Below the pieces are notes generated by a model. It was given only the letters and a program-made list of their open reading frames with translations. It did no database searches and was not told the DNA's origin. Source: Spiroplasma endosymbiont of Atherix ibis (GTDB taxonomy: Bacteria > Bacillota_I > Bacilli_A > Mycoplasmatales > Mycoplasmataceae). From it: a stretch of DNA of 64,000 nt. Numbering within the stretch: position 1 is the first letter of the stretch; the number at the start of each line of letters is the position of its first letter. Shown one piece after another: positions 11,822 through 22,567 of the stretch. A program made the translations under genes and the position numbers. The stretch lies in the NCBI RefSeq assembly GCF_964020005.1, contig NZ_OZ026474.1, positions 186,001-250,000 on the forward strand, read 5' to 3'.

Positions 11822-12388
11822 ATGAATCTTTTTTTAGATACAAGCAATAATAAATTAATTTTTATTTTAGAAAAAAATCATGAAATTGTAGATTATTTAT
11901 TTTTAGATAATCAAATAAAAATTAGTGATATTGCTTTAGAAAAACTTAATAATTTTTTGCAAAGAAATAATTTAACAATACATGATATTAATAATTTTTA
12001 TACAACAAAAGGACCTGGAAGTTATACAGGAGTAAGAGTTGCAATTACAATTGTTAAAACTTTAAAAACTATTAACAATGATTTTAATGTTTATTTAATC
12101 TCTTCACTTGCTTTTCAAGCATCAAATAAGCAAGCAATAAGTATTCTTGATGCAAAGGGATCAAAAATTTATTTAGGTATTTATGATAAAGGCAAAAATA
12201 TAATTGCAGATCAAGTTATACCATTAGATTATTTAGAAAATTTTAAATCTCAATTTAAAGATTTTGAGATATTTCAAGATTATAATAATATTGATTTTAA
12301 AGTTAACTATTTAAAAACTAAAAAAATGTTTGAAAAAATTAGTGATGTATCAAAAATAAATCCAGTTTATATAAAACATTTTATATAA
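11822..12388 (+). CDS. tsaB: tRNA threonylcarbamoyladenosine biosynthesis protein TsaB
   Basis: TsaB is the inactive TsaD paralogue that scaffolds the t6A-forming complex. It is an ASKHA-fold protein of 188 residues, slightly shorter than most. The N-terminal strand MNLFLDTSNN and the hallmark TKGPGSYTGVRVA are present. It has AGGAGG upstream, inside the end of tsaE. tsaD is not in this window. Confidence 0.93.
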   Translation: MNLFLDTSNNKLIFILEKNHEIVDYLFLDNQIKISDIALEKLNNFLQRNNLTIHDINNFYTTKGPGSYTGVRVAITIVKTLKTINNDFNVYLISSLAFQASNKQAISILDAKGSKIYLGIYDKGKNIIADQVIPLDYLENFKSQFKDFEIFQDYNNIDFKVNYLKTKKMFEKISDVSKINPVYIKHFI

Positions 12389-12407
12389 AGATAGTGAGGT
12401 ATAGATT

Positions 12408-12884
12408 ATGAAAGAAACAGGTCAAATTGGAGTATTGCCTATATGAGCAATAATATTAATTTTAGTTTTTTTTATAATAGGGCTAGTTATTTCTATTTGA
12501 GGATTTATATCTGCTTTTAATATAAAGAAAAAAAGAATTAAAATAAATTTAGAATTCTTATTTAAAGATAAACAAATAATTAAATATGGAGATACTTTTC
12601 AAGAAAAAGTAGGAGTATTTGCTTTTATTTTTAAGGACTTTAATAAAAATGACTACTTTAGACCAATATTTATTTTTAAAGCTAAAGATTTTGATTTAGT
12701 ATCAAAAAATATAATAGAAGAAATTAATACAGAAAAATATAGTTTAATAAAAGAATATATGAATGAAAAAAACTTGAAAATAGAAGATATATATTTTATA
12801 AAATTAGAAAAAGAATCTAATAATGAGTTTTTAGAAATTTGAATAAACAAAACAAATTCAAAAAAAAGAGGTTTTAATAGGTAA
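12408..12884 (+). CDS. Hypothetical single-pass membrane protein, 158 aa
   Basis: The ATG at 12408 follows GTGAGG, 19 bases after tsaB. Residues 10-36 form one strong membrane segment (LPIWAIILILVFFIIGLVIS), followed by basic KKKRIK and a soluble domain of about 120 residues rich in Lys, Phe and Asn. The topology suggests a cytoplasmic C-terminus. No motif recognised. It is probably read from the tsaE-tsaB transcript, but no functional link is visible. Confidence 0.7.
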
Positions 12885-12955
12885 TTATTTTCACTTTTAT
12901 TATATTATGGAATAATTTCCAATAAATATATATAATAACTTTGTGGAGGTATATC

Positions 12956-13189
12956 ATGATACAAAATCAAATTATAGGGTTATCGATTTTTTTAATAGGA
13001 CTCTTAATAATGGTTATTTTCGGATGATTAATTTTTTATTTAAAAAATAAAAATAAAAATAATTTAAATTTTAATTCTAGAAATCAAGAAAGTCAAACTA
13101 TTTGAGAATTCACTAAAAAGAATTTTCCAATTTTTATAGCTTTATTTGGTCTTATTATTAGTATTACTGGAGCAATAATGATGTTCTAA
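12956..13189 (+). CDS. Small two-pass membrane protein, 77 aa
   Basis: The ribosome binding site TGGAGGT precedes ATG at 12956. There are two hydrophobic segments: residues 5-28, and 57-77 (FIALFGLIISITGAIMMF at the C-terminus). A basic, Asn-rich loop (KNKNKNN) separates them. Unrecognised. It precedes ptsG by 46 bases in the same direction. Confidence 0.65.
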
Positions 13190-13235
13190 AATGATTTACT
13201 ACACAATTAAAAAATAAAGAAAGAGAGAATAATTT

Positions 13236-15302
13236 ATGAAAAATGTTTCTTCACAAGCTGAAGGAAAATCTCAAAATAAATTTGTAGGATCTATGAAAAA
13301 GATGGGTAGAAATATTATGCCCACACTTTCAAAGTTAAGCAAAGCGTTTTTATTACCAATTGCCTTATTACCAATTGCTGGTGTTTTTCTAGGTGTTGGT
13401 TCTGCTATTGCAACAAATTCTGCAGATGGTAGTTTTGGATTTTATTTTGGTTCTGTTTTGAATAAAATGGGTGACGTATGTTTTGGTAATTTACCTGTTC
13501 TATTTTGTATTTCTGTTGCTTTAGCATATACAAAAGATTCAGGTATTGCAGCATTGACAGCTGTTGTTGGATTCCTAGTTATGAATGGAATGCAAGCTGC
13601 TTTATTACATACACAAACAGTTGATCCATCAAGCGTATTTGTATATGCTAAAACAGACTGACATCAACTTTATCAAAAAGTTGGAGATGTTTGAAAAGAA
13701 AATTGAGATAATTTTAATCTTCAAGATATAGAGAAGTATGTTAGTGCTTCAAGCATAGGCGAAGCAGCTAATGGTATTGCAATTAACTCTAAATTAGAAT
13801 TAATTGATGGTGCTGGAAGTGTTTATTATTCATTATTGTGAATTAAAAAAATTCCTAATGGATTAATTACATCTAATATTGGTGTTAACTCATTAAATAC
13901 AGGAGTATTTGCAGGTATTTTTGTTGGTGCTATTGCTGCAAAATGTTACAATAAATTTCATGCTACACAATTACCAGCTGCAATTAGTTTCTTTTCAGGA
14001 ACAAAATTAGTTCCTATTATTACTTTTGGTGCTGTTATACCTTTATCATTTATATTTATGTTTGCATGACCTTATTTGGGAATGGCATTGGCTGCCTTTG
14101 GTAGAGTTTCAGGTAAATTACCATTTGGTGTAGATTCATTAATTTATGAAGTTGCAGAGCGTTCATTAGTTCCATTTGGATTACATCATGTATTTTATGC
14201 ACCTTTATGATGAACAAATGCTGGAGGTTCAATTGCTGAAGCATTTAATGGAGCAAGTGAAGCTCAACAAAAAACTTTTGTTGAAATTTGAAAAGCAAAT
14301 CATGATGTATCTTTATTGGGAGGAATAGAAGTTACTTTTGAAAATATTAAAAAATTAATAAGTAGGTCATATCCTGATTTATGACAATCAATGGGAGATC
14401 AAACAATTGCATATAAAGTTATAGCAAATTCAAAAGTATTGAATTTTACAGATTTAGAAATGCTAGGATTAAATATTGGTAGATTCCAATCAGGAAAATT
14501 CGGATTTATGTTATTAGGTCTACCAATGGCAGGACTTGCTATGTGATTAAATGTTCCTAAAGAAAATCGAAAATCAGTTATGGGAATTTATTTCTCAGCT
14601 GCCTTTACTTGTTTCTTAACAGGAATTACAGAACCAATTGAATATACATTCTTATTCTTGGCTCCTTGATTATTCTATGGTGTACATATGCCTTTAGCTT
14701 CAATTTCATTCTTATTAGCTGGATTATTTAAAACTCACGTTTCAATGACAGTTTCAGGAGGAATTATTGATTATATTGTATTTGGTATGGTACCATTCTT
14801 TGGAAGTCAAGTTATGAGTGCAAAATCATGTTTTGCAGTTTTAGGTGTAACTGGAATAATGGCACCAGCTTACTTCTTCTCATTCTACTTTGCAGTGAAA
14901 TATGGAAAAGTAATGGTTCCTGGCCGTGATGGATCAGCAGAAGCTAAATTAGCAACTAAAGCTGATTACAAAGCTTCTAAAGGACAAAACCTAGATGGTT
15001 CAAAAATTGAAAAAACTAAAAGTTCAGTAGAAGCTGCTAGAATTGAAAAAGCTACAAAAATTATTGAATATTTAGGAGGAGAGTCAAATATTGAAGATGT
15101 TGATGCTTGTGCTAGTCGTTTAAGAGTTACAGTTAAAGATTCTTCTATCGTTAATAAAGATGGTATTATTTCTTTAGGTGGAGCAAACGGAGCTCTTATA
15201 AAAGGTACTAGTGTACAAGTAGTTTATGGTGGAGAGCAAGAAGCCATAAAACCTCGTATGATTAAAATACTTGAAGAACAAAGAAAATATAAAAAATCTT
15301 AG
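13236..15302 (+). CDS. ptsG: PTS glucose-type permease, EIICB
   Basis: A phosphotransferase permease that imports and phosphorylates a hexose, probably glucose. The 688-residue protein begins with a basic tail, then an EIIC membrane domain ([30 protein letters not shown]) with the conserved sugar-site ITEPIEYTF around Glu466. A C-terminal EIIB domain has phospho-accepting Cys625 in DACASRLRV. No EIIA domain is fused, so a separate EIIA is needed. An unusual insertion of about 100 residues (near 140-210) follows the first membrane segments. Glucose rather than N-acetylglucosamine is an inference from the family. Confidence 0.88.
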
Positions 15303-15326
15303 TATTTTGGTAATTTAATAATTTTA

Positions 15327-15360
15327 AAAAAAGTTCTAATTTAGATAGTAGAACTTTTTT
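15327..15360 (+). terminator. Intrinsic terminator of ptsG
   Basis: AAAAAGTTCTA pairs with TAGAACTTTTT across a loop of about 10 bases, ending in T residues. Confidence 0.85.
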
Positions 15361-15420
15361 ATTTTTTATAATAATTAAAATTTTAAAAAAATGTATTGAT
15401 ATTAAATTAGTTTTTTTTGA

Positions 15421-15426
15421 TATAAT
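15421..15426 (+). promoter_or_regulatory. -10 box of the tRNA-Ser promoter
   Basis: A TATAAT lies 13 bases before the mature tRNA 5' end, in an AT-rich stretch after the ptsG terminator. A T-rich -35 region precedes it but has no clear TTGACA. Confidence 0.6.
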
Positions 15427-15439
15427 GAATTATGTGTAT

Positions 15440-15530
15440 GGATTGATACTCAAGTTGGTGAAGAGGGCACCCTGCTAAGGTGTTAGGCCGGGCAACTGGC
15501 GCGAGAGTTCGAGTCTCTCTCAATCCGCCA
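15440..15530 (+). tRNA. tRNA-Ser (anticodon GCU)
   Basis: The acceptor stem GGATTGA pairs with TCAATCC, followed by discriminator G and an encoded CCA. The anticodon loop CTGCTAA gives GCU, decoding AGC/AGU. The long variable arm (GCCGGGCAACTGGC) is typical of tRNA-Ser. The T arm GAGAGTTCGAGTCTCTC is complete. It is the only tRNA found in the window. Confidence 0.95.
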
Positions 15531-15543
15531 TTTAAGAAAGTAG

Positions 15544-15570
15544 ACCAAGATTTTAAAATCTTGGTTTTTT
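15544..15570 (+). terminator. Intrinsic terminator of tRNA-Ser
   Basis: CCAAGATTTT (15545-15554) pairs with AAAATCTTGG (15555-15564), followed by six Ts. Confidence 0.9.
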
Positions 15571-15634
15571 ATTTGATTATAAAAATAATACCTATAAAAT
15601 AAATAATGTAAGATTGCTTTGGAGGAATATAACA

Positions 15635-16219
15635 ATGAAAAAAACTAATATCAAAAATGATTTAAGTGAAAATAAACCAAAAAAGGGTTTTTTTAAAAAA
15701 ATTTTTAATAGTAAAGAAGATAAGAAAAAAGTTTTATCAATTATTAAAACTAAAAAAATTAATAATCTTTATTTTTATACAGATGTAAATAATATTTTAT
15801 TAATTTTAGAAAATGGTATTAGACTTTTGAAAGATCAAAAATTAAAAAAAAATGAAGAGTATACAGTTTGAACATATTTGGAAAATGAAAATTCAATAGG
15901 ATTAGAATTTGACAGTTCTACAAGAGCTAATTTTTGAAAGTGAGCAAGTGAATCAAAAGTTGACATAGAAAAAATAACAGTTATTGGAATTGATCCTGAA
16001 AAGCTTGCTAAATATTCAAAAAATGACTGAGCAATTGATGAAGTAAAAAATATAGTTTATATATATGAAACAGTACCATTAGATGCTATTGATTTTATTA
16101 TGATTAAAGACAAATCAAATTTAAAAAGAATTCAAACATATGTTGAAGCAAATGATATTCATATTGATGTATTTTATGGTGAAACAGGAAATGTTGACAC
16201 AAAAAAGGAGAGAAAATAA
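15635..16219 (+). CDS. Conserved hypothetical protein, 194 aa; possible ADP-ribosyltransferase-like fold
   Basis: ATG at 15635 follows TGGAGGA. A basic N-terminal tail (KPKKGFFKKIF) leads into a globular domain with LYFYTDVNNILLILENGIRL near residues 45-65. That pattern, a tyrosine followed by 'Ile-Leu-x-x-Gly', recalls the first motif of DarT/DUF4433-type ADP-ribosyltransferases. Later parts (VIGIDPEKLAKY, YIYETVPLDAIDFIMI) could fit such a fold but lack a clear catalytic Glu. The similarity is suggestive only. It ends 3 bases before proS, so the two are cotranscribed. Confidence 0.6.
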
Positions 16220-16222
16220 AAA

Positions 16223-17647
16223 ATGACTAATAAAATGGAAAAAATAACATCAAGGGATGTAGATTTTAGTCAATGATATACAGATGTAGTTAAAAATGCA
16301 GGATTAATGGATTATGGTCCAGTAAAAGGAACAATGATTTTTAAACCTCATGGGTATGCAATTTGAGAAGAATTTCAAAAATTTGCAGATAGAGAGTTTA
16401 AAAAATTAGAAGTTCAAAATGTATATTTCCCTCTTTTAATTCCAGAAAAATTATTTTTAGCCGAGAAAGAACATATAGAAGGATTTGCACCAGAATTAGC
16501 AACTGTCACAAAAGTTGGAAATAAAGATTTGGGTGAAAATTTATTTATTAGACCAACAAGTGAAGTTATTATTGCTGATTTTTTGTCAAGAGAAATTAAG
16601 TCATACAGAGATTTGCCTGTTAAATATAATCAATGAGCAAATGTTATGAGATGAGAAAAAACAACTAGACCGTTTTTAAGAAGTAGTGAATTTTTATGAC
16701 AAGAAGGTCATACTTTTCACTCATCAAAACAAGAAGCAAAGCAAATGACTTTAGATATATTAGAAGTATATAAAAAACTTGCAAATGAGATTTTATTATT
16801 GCCAGTTATTGCTGGAAAAAAAACAGAAAAAGAAAAATTTGCAGGAGCTCAAGAAACTTATACTATTGAATCGTTAATGTATGATGGTCAGTCATTGCAA
16901 TCAGGAACAAGTCATTATTTTGGAGATAATTTCTCAAAAGCATTTAATATTAAGTTTCAAAATAAAGATCAAAAAGAAGAAAATGCATATTCATCAAGTT
17001 GAGGTATATCAACTAGATTAATTGGTGCAATTATTATGACTCACTCTGATGATTTTGGATTAGTTTTACCAAGTAAAATTGCTCCAATTCAAATATCTAT
17101 TATTGCAATTAATAACTTAGATGAAGTAACGAATGTATCAGATAATTTGAAATTAAAGTTATCTTCAAATTATAGAGTACAGTTAGATAAAACAGACAAA
17201 TCTTTTGGTTTTAAAATTTCTGAAGCAGAAATTAAAGGCGTTCCAATAAGAATAGAAGTTGGTCCAAGAGATTTAAAAGAGAAAGTTGTTACAATTTCAA
17301 GACGTGATTTAAGAAATAAAGTTCAAGTTAAATTAGAAGAAGTTGAGAAATATATTGAAAAAGAAATCAATGAATATGATAAAAACTTATATAATAAAGC
17401 TTTAAGAAATAGAAAAAATAAAACTTTTAAAGCAGACTCTTTTAAAGAATATAAAGCAATTATTTATAAAACTCCAGGTTTTGTACTAGTTCCATTTTGT
17501 GGAGAAATAGAATGTGAAAATGATGTTAAACAAAAAACATCAACAAATTCTAGATGTATTCCAGAGGATATAAAACAAGTAAAATCAAAATGTTTTAATT
17601 GTAATAAAGATTCTGAACTTATGGTTTATTTTGCAAGAGCTTATTAG
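16223..17647 (+). CDS. proS: Proline--tRNA ligase (ProS type 3)
   Basis: This class II synthetase charges tRNA-Pro. The 474-residue form without an editing insertion is the archaeal/eukaryote-like type found in mollicutes. Class II motif 2 is seen around [23 protein letters not shown], with the Pro-binding elements before it (IRPTSEVII). Motif 3 contains the GISTRLIGAIIMTHSDD segment, and the anticodon-binding domain follows (PIQISIIAI). The C-terminal tail holds a Cys cluster (CFNCNKDSE) and ends in an aromatic Tyr, as in this type. Several TGA codons specify Trp. Confidence 0.95.
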
Positions 17648-18155
17648 TTATGCTTTTAATTAATTTTATATAAATACTTATTTGAAATAAATTAAGAGTT
17701 TAGTAAGTAAAAATTAAAAAGTTGTTACTATTATTTTATCAAAATTACTCATAATAGGACTTAGATAAAATTTCTGAGTTCTTTTTTTGACTATACCAAA
17801 ATGCACAATTATTTAAATAATTTAAGAAATGATCTAGAGATATAATTAATAAATATTCATATTTTTAAAATTAATTATTTATTAATAATAAATAATTAAA
17901 ATACATACAACAAAAAATTTTATAAAGTGTTTTTTAGTAAAGGTTAAATATGCTTTTAAAAGTTCACAAAATTTATAAATACTATTATTTAGTTCTAATA
18001 ATAGTTTCAAAATATCTATTTTTTTTGATATCTTAAAATTAGGAAATTAGTTATTTTAAAGATATAATCTATTTGTATACGTAATCACTTATGAAATGTG
18101 ATGTAACCAGGTATTTATTAATTAAAAAAATGAACAATTGAAAAGGAGATTTTGA
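17648..18155. other. 508-base non-coding stretch, no gene seen
   Basis: Very AT-rich sequence with many stops in all frames. A weak hairpin (AATCAC/GTGATG near 18085-18105) and short inverted AT repeats near 17850-17900 are present, but nothing has a T tract or promoter pattern that I trust. It may be decayed coding sequence. Confidence 0.5.
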
Positions 18156-18689
18156 ATGAAATCAAAAACTGGAGATTTAGTTCTTGTTCATGCATATAAA
18201 CATAGTGGAAAATTATATAGGTCTTGAGAAAAAGTAGCTATTTTAGAAGAAACAGAAGATTATTTAGTGTTAATTAACGAGGACGTTTTAATTACTGAAA
18301 TTAATGGAAGAAAATGAAAAACAAATGAGCCAGCTATATGATTTTTTTTTAAAGATAATTGATATAACATAATATGTATGTTTAAAGAACGAGGAATTAA
18401 TTATTACTGTAATTTAGCTTCACCATATATTTTTGAAGAAGGAACAGTTAAATATATTGATTATGATTTAGATTTTAAAGTATTCAATGATCATAGTTAT
18501 AAAATATTAGATTTAAAAGAATTTAATAGAAATAGAATGACTTGAAATTATTCTGTTGATATTGTTGATAAAGTTTGACAAAGTGTTGATGATCTAAAGC
18601 AAATGATTAAAAATAAAGTAAAACCTTTTGAACATGAATATGTTAATGAAATATGAAAAAAATATGAAAATTTAAAAAATAAAAACTAA
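18156..18689 (+). CDS. DUF402 nucleoside tri-/diphosphate phosphatase
   Basis: A 177-residue DUF402 protein, related to staphylococcal and Bacillus enzymes that hydrolyse nucleoside tri- and diphosphates. The family signature is clear: GDLVLVHAYKHSGKLYRSWE at the N-terminus, INGRKWKTNEPAIWFF, CNLASPYIFEEG, and the acidic YIDYDLDFKVF that binds metal. ATG follows AAAAGGAGA. It stands alone between a non-coding stretch and an IS relic. Confidence 0.88.
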
Positions 18690-18704
18690 TAGGATAAAAA
18701 TCTA

Positions 18705-19300
18705 AAAATAAATTCTACAATTTAAGAATTAATTGCACTGGTATAAACTGGTGTTTTTTAATTCAAAAATTTTGTATTTTATTGTTATTATATTCATCAA
18801 TATATCAGGATATATGATATTTTATTTTCTCTACATTTTCCTTCTAAAGAACCAAAAAAATATTTTACCTTTTAATTATTTAAATAATTTCCAATTCTAG
18901 ACATAAATAATTTAGAATTAATTTAATTTATTTAATACTACCTTAGTACAAACTAAATGTAATATGAAAATGATTATACTAATATTATCTAAATTATTTA
19001 TAACTAAAAATCTATCATTTATTTTGATAATTTTTAAGATCTAATTATTTTTGTTTTGTAACTAATTATTACAGATAAGTAACAATTGTTTTCTCTTGTA
19101 TTTATAGGCACATAAGACATATTAGTAGTAATTATATTATTTATTTTAGAATTAAACTCTCTTTTCACTAGATCATTAAATTTAACTAATGTATTTTTAA
19201 GTTCTAATTTATATTTATTTTTACGTGAATTAAATATGATATTTTATTTAGGCATATAATGTCTTAATACTTTTAATGAATTATTAATTTAAACTTTTGC
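18705..19300 (-). mobile_element. Decayed relic of an IS3-family element
   Basis: The sequence is colinear with 21374-22020 of the IS copy described there. It starts at the same terminal AAATTCTACA(A/T)TTTAAGAATT, keeps the phrase GATATATGATATTTTATTTT-like end of orfB, and aligns through the region matching 'ataatgtcttaatac'. It has many stops and gaps, and only the orfB 3' part remains. It is the oldest of the IS copies here. Confidence 0.75.
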
Positions 19301-19340
19301 AAAAAATATAATTATAGTATTTTTCATAACCACTAAAAGG

Positions 19341-19368
19341 TTTATTTTTTTATATATAAGTGTATAAT
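19341..19368 (+). promoter_or_regulatory. Putative promoter of the lipoprotein gene at 19421
   Basis: TTTATT (19341-19346) and TATAAT (19363-19368) are 16 bases apart. The -10 is good and the -35 is poor. Unlike the promoters at 144 and 23849, this one has no long poly-T spacer. Confidence 0.45.
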
Positions 19369-19420
19369 TACTAATATAAGTTTAAATTGTTTTAATAACT
19401 TTTTAAAAATAGGAGGAAGA

Positions 19421-21298
19421 ATGAAAAAATTATTAAGTTTATTAGCATCCTTTGGTTTAGCTTTATCAGCCACTGTTAGTGTGACTGCTTGTATTACAAA
19501 AAATAATTCAAAAGATATTTCTAATTTTAAAAGTGATGATTTAAATGGAATTATAAAAGAATTTAAAGAAGAAGTTATAAAAATTTATAATAATCATATA
19601 AAAAATGAAGTTTCACAAAATTTTATAGGTTTGCCAGAGACTGAAAAAAACTACTTATTTATTAAAAAAGAAAATATAATAGCATATTCTAATAAAGAAC
19701 AAGAAATAACTTTAGAAAATAAGAAACAAATAGAAAATGATGAAAATATAATTTTAAGGTCAAAATTATTAGAAGAAAAATTAAATGAACTTAAAAAAGT
19801 AAATAAATATAAAGTTATTTTAGATGAAGTTTTTTCAATTTATGATGGCATAGAAATTATTTATAATGATAATTTTAAAATAAAATCTGGAGAGTTATCT
19901 CAGGGACTTTATATAGGAAATTTTATAAATGAATATAAAATTAATATTAAATACAAAAGTACAATTGGTATTCAAAAATTTGAACTTAGAGATACTTTAA
20001 AATATACTTCAACAGAGAGTAAAATTTTTAAAGATTCAGGTGATAATTTTGTAAAAAATATTGAAAAAGATTTTTTAACTTTAAATAAAATGAAAAAGTA
20101 TTCTAATTTTAAATGAAATGATATAAAAGATAATAAAAATTCTTATGAAGGATATGGTGAATTTTCTAAGGAGATAAAAAAATATATAAATACAAGTGAT
20201 GAATATAAGAATAATTTAATTAATTTAATTAATTTTATTAAATCTAATTATTTTAAAAGCTTTAATAATTTAAATATAAAATTTAATCAAAACAATATTT
20301 ATATAGATTCAGTTTTTAAATCTAATTTATTAAATGTTTTTGAAAATAAAAGTGCAAAGTCCTTTGAAAATTATACAAATTCAGAAAAAGTTTCTGAAAA
20401 GATTTTTAAAACAATTTTTAGAAATGATCCTAATACTGAATTAAATAAAGAATCTTTAAAAGAACTATATTTTACAAACAATAATATGGAAAAATGAAGT
20501 TCAGACTTACTTGTTTTAAAAAATAATTATCTTAAAAATTTAAAGTTGTCAGAAGAATTAGCAAATTCAATTCAAAAATCTACTGAATTTATTAATGCAG
20601 ATTCAATAGGAAGCATTAAAATAAAAGGAGCAACTATTGCAATTGGTTTAGGAAATGATGAGTATATTCATGAATTATCTGATTTTAATTTATCTGTAAC
20701 ATATAATGTTTCTTCAAAAAAGGAAGAGAAAATTAACTTTTTAAGTGAATTTACTTCAAAAGTTTTAATAAAAGGATTACATTATTTTTATGGAATAGAT
20801 TCTAGTTTTAAATATCCTCAATATAATTCAGATGAAGATTATTTAATGAATATTGGTAATAAACAAATAGCTAAAATTATTTTAGAAAAATTAGAAATTC
20901 CTAATCCTCACCTTGGAGAGACAGGTTCTTTAAGTAGTTTATTCTGATCTCTTTGAAGCAGAATTAATATAGCAGAATCAATAAAATATTTTAACAGTAT
21001 AAAAATTATAAATATGCTTAAAAATAATTTTAAAAATTCAATTTTTATTTTTCCCAATTATTTAAATGATTTACAAAATTATAATAAATCTAACGATGGT
21101 ATTAATTTTAATAATAAAATTGGTATGTCTTTTAATGAAGAAGATGTGTCTTTTATACCAGCAAAAGATGGGACAAAAGTTAGAAATCCTGATTCTATAA
21201 CTGTTAAATTAGGCTATTTAACAGTTAACTTTAAATATGAAAAATTATTTAATTTATCTGAAAATCAAGAATCTAAAATTTTTATTAAATTTATATAA
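19421..21298 (+). CDS. Surface lipoprotein, 625 aa
   Basis: The signal peptide MKKLLSLLASFGLALSATVS ends in a lipobox VTAC with the lipidated Cys at residue 24, so the protein is anchored on the outer face of the membrane. The rest is hydrophilic, rich in Lys, Asn, Ile and Ser, and has no recognised domain. It resembles the large paralogous lipoproteins of Spiroplasma/Mesoplasma (MOLPALP-like), but I cannot confirm this. ATG follows AGGAGGAA. The gene lies between an IS relic (18705-19300) and another copy of the same IS (21374-22567), both in the same orientation. Confidence 0.88.
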
Positions 21299-21373
21299 AT
21301 CCAGAATTATAATTTTACAGATGCTTATAATTTTGTTTTAAGAAAGTCAAAGAAATAAACCCGGAAAAATAAA

Positions 21374-22567
21374 TTCTACATTTTAAGAATTGATTGCACT
21401 AGCGTAAGCTGATGTTTTTTAATTCAATACTTTTTGTATTCTATTGTTATTGTATCAATTAATATATCATGAGATATGATTTGTAATTTCATCTATCTTC
21501 ATGCTAGAAGTATCAATATGATTTAAATATTCACCCTTCATACAACCAAAAAAGTATTCAATTTCTCGGTTATCTAAAAAATTGCCTATTCTCGACATTG
21601 AAGTTTGTGCTTTTAATTCCTCAAGTTTTTTAAGAACTTCATTTGAGGAATATTGAGAACCGTGATCAGAATGAAATATAAAATCAGTTCTTTTTAAGTC
21701 ATTAATGGTTTCTAATATTAACTTGCTATCATTATTTCTAGATATTTTTCAAGATTCAATTAATTTAGTTTTATGACTAATAGTAACAGATAAGTAAACA
21801 TTATTTTCAATCGTATCAGAAGTAATATAAGAAACATTTGTTGCAATAATATTGTCTTTCTCTGGATTATAGTTTCTTTTTACTAAATTATCAAATTTAA
21901 CTTATGTATTTTTATACTCAGATTTACGTTTTTTCTTACGTATTAAAGTTACCAAACCTCATCTAAACATATAATGTCTTAATGTTCTTTCATTGATATA
22001 AATATTATTAGTTGCCAATATTATTAAAAGCTTACCACTTCCATAAATTCATTTATTTTTTATAAATATTTTAGTTATAATTGGTTTCAAATAATCATAT
22101 TTGTATTTTCTAATTATTTTTTGTTTATAAAATGTTGTTCTGTGTAGCATTAATATCTTAGATTTTAATGATTTTTTTAGTGTTTTATAACTATTCAAAC
22201 TCTCCTTATCCTTTTTATCTCTTTGTTCTTTTATTCAACGCTCTAAAATCTCTTTCTTATTTTCTTCTGTTAGTTCATCAATTATACTAGGTATATCTCA
22301 GTCATATCTTTTCAATTTTTAGGTCTACCTGAACCTTTTACTCTTTGCAATGATTTCATACCTTTATTATCAAACAAAATTACCTTTTTTCTTATTTTAA
22401 TTTTTAAATTGCCTAAATATTTGATATTTTTCTTAAATTTTATATAACACTTAACTGCTTCTTTGCTTCCTAGTTGTTTATATGAGTTTATAACTTCCAA
22501 TCATTCAATTTTTGTTAATTTTTTTTGCATAAAAAAATTCTACACTTTCTTTTTTAAAAGTGTAGAA
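21374..22567 (-). mobile_element. IS3-family insertion sequence, inactivated
   Basis: About 1.19 kb, bounded by imperfect inverted repeats: TTCTACATTTTAA at 21374 and the complement of TTAAAAGTGTAGAA ending at 22567. It encodes a two-frame transposase on the minus strand. It abuts the next IS at 22567 with essentially no gap, so the second element inserted at, or next to, its end. A 12-bp hairpin (TTCTACACTTT/AAAAGTGTAGAA) occupies the transposase-start end. Confidence 0.75.
21419..22530 (-). pseudogene. IS3-family transposase OrfAB with stop codon and catalytic substitution
   Basis: OrfA starts at the ATG at 22530 (MQKKLTKIEWLEVINSYKQL) and reads to a run of five As near 22316. A -1 shift there opens OrfB, as in programmed IS3 frameshifting. 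OrfB keeps the second catalytic Asp in FHSDHGSQYS and the Glu in REIEYFFG. The expected first Asp is Asn (ATNVSYI). A TAA at 21902-21904 also interrupts OrfB. Two independent lesions make it a pseudogene. It ends in WYNNNRIQKVLN, the usual C-terminus of this family. Confidence 0.8.

Noticed and set aside
15440-15530. tRNA-Ser as attachment site of the conjugative element
   Set aside because: The element starts about 17-19 kb away and no repeat of the tRNA 3' end was found near it.
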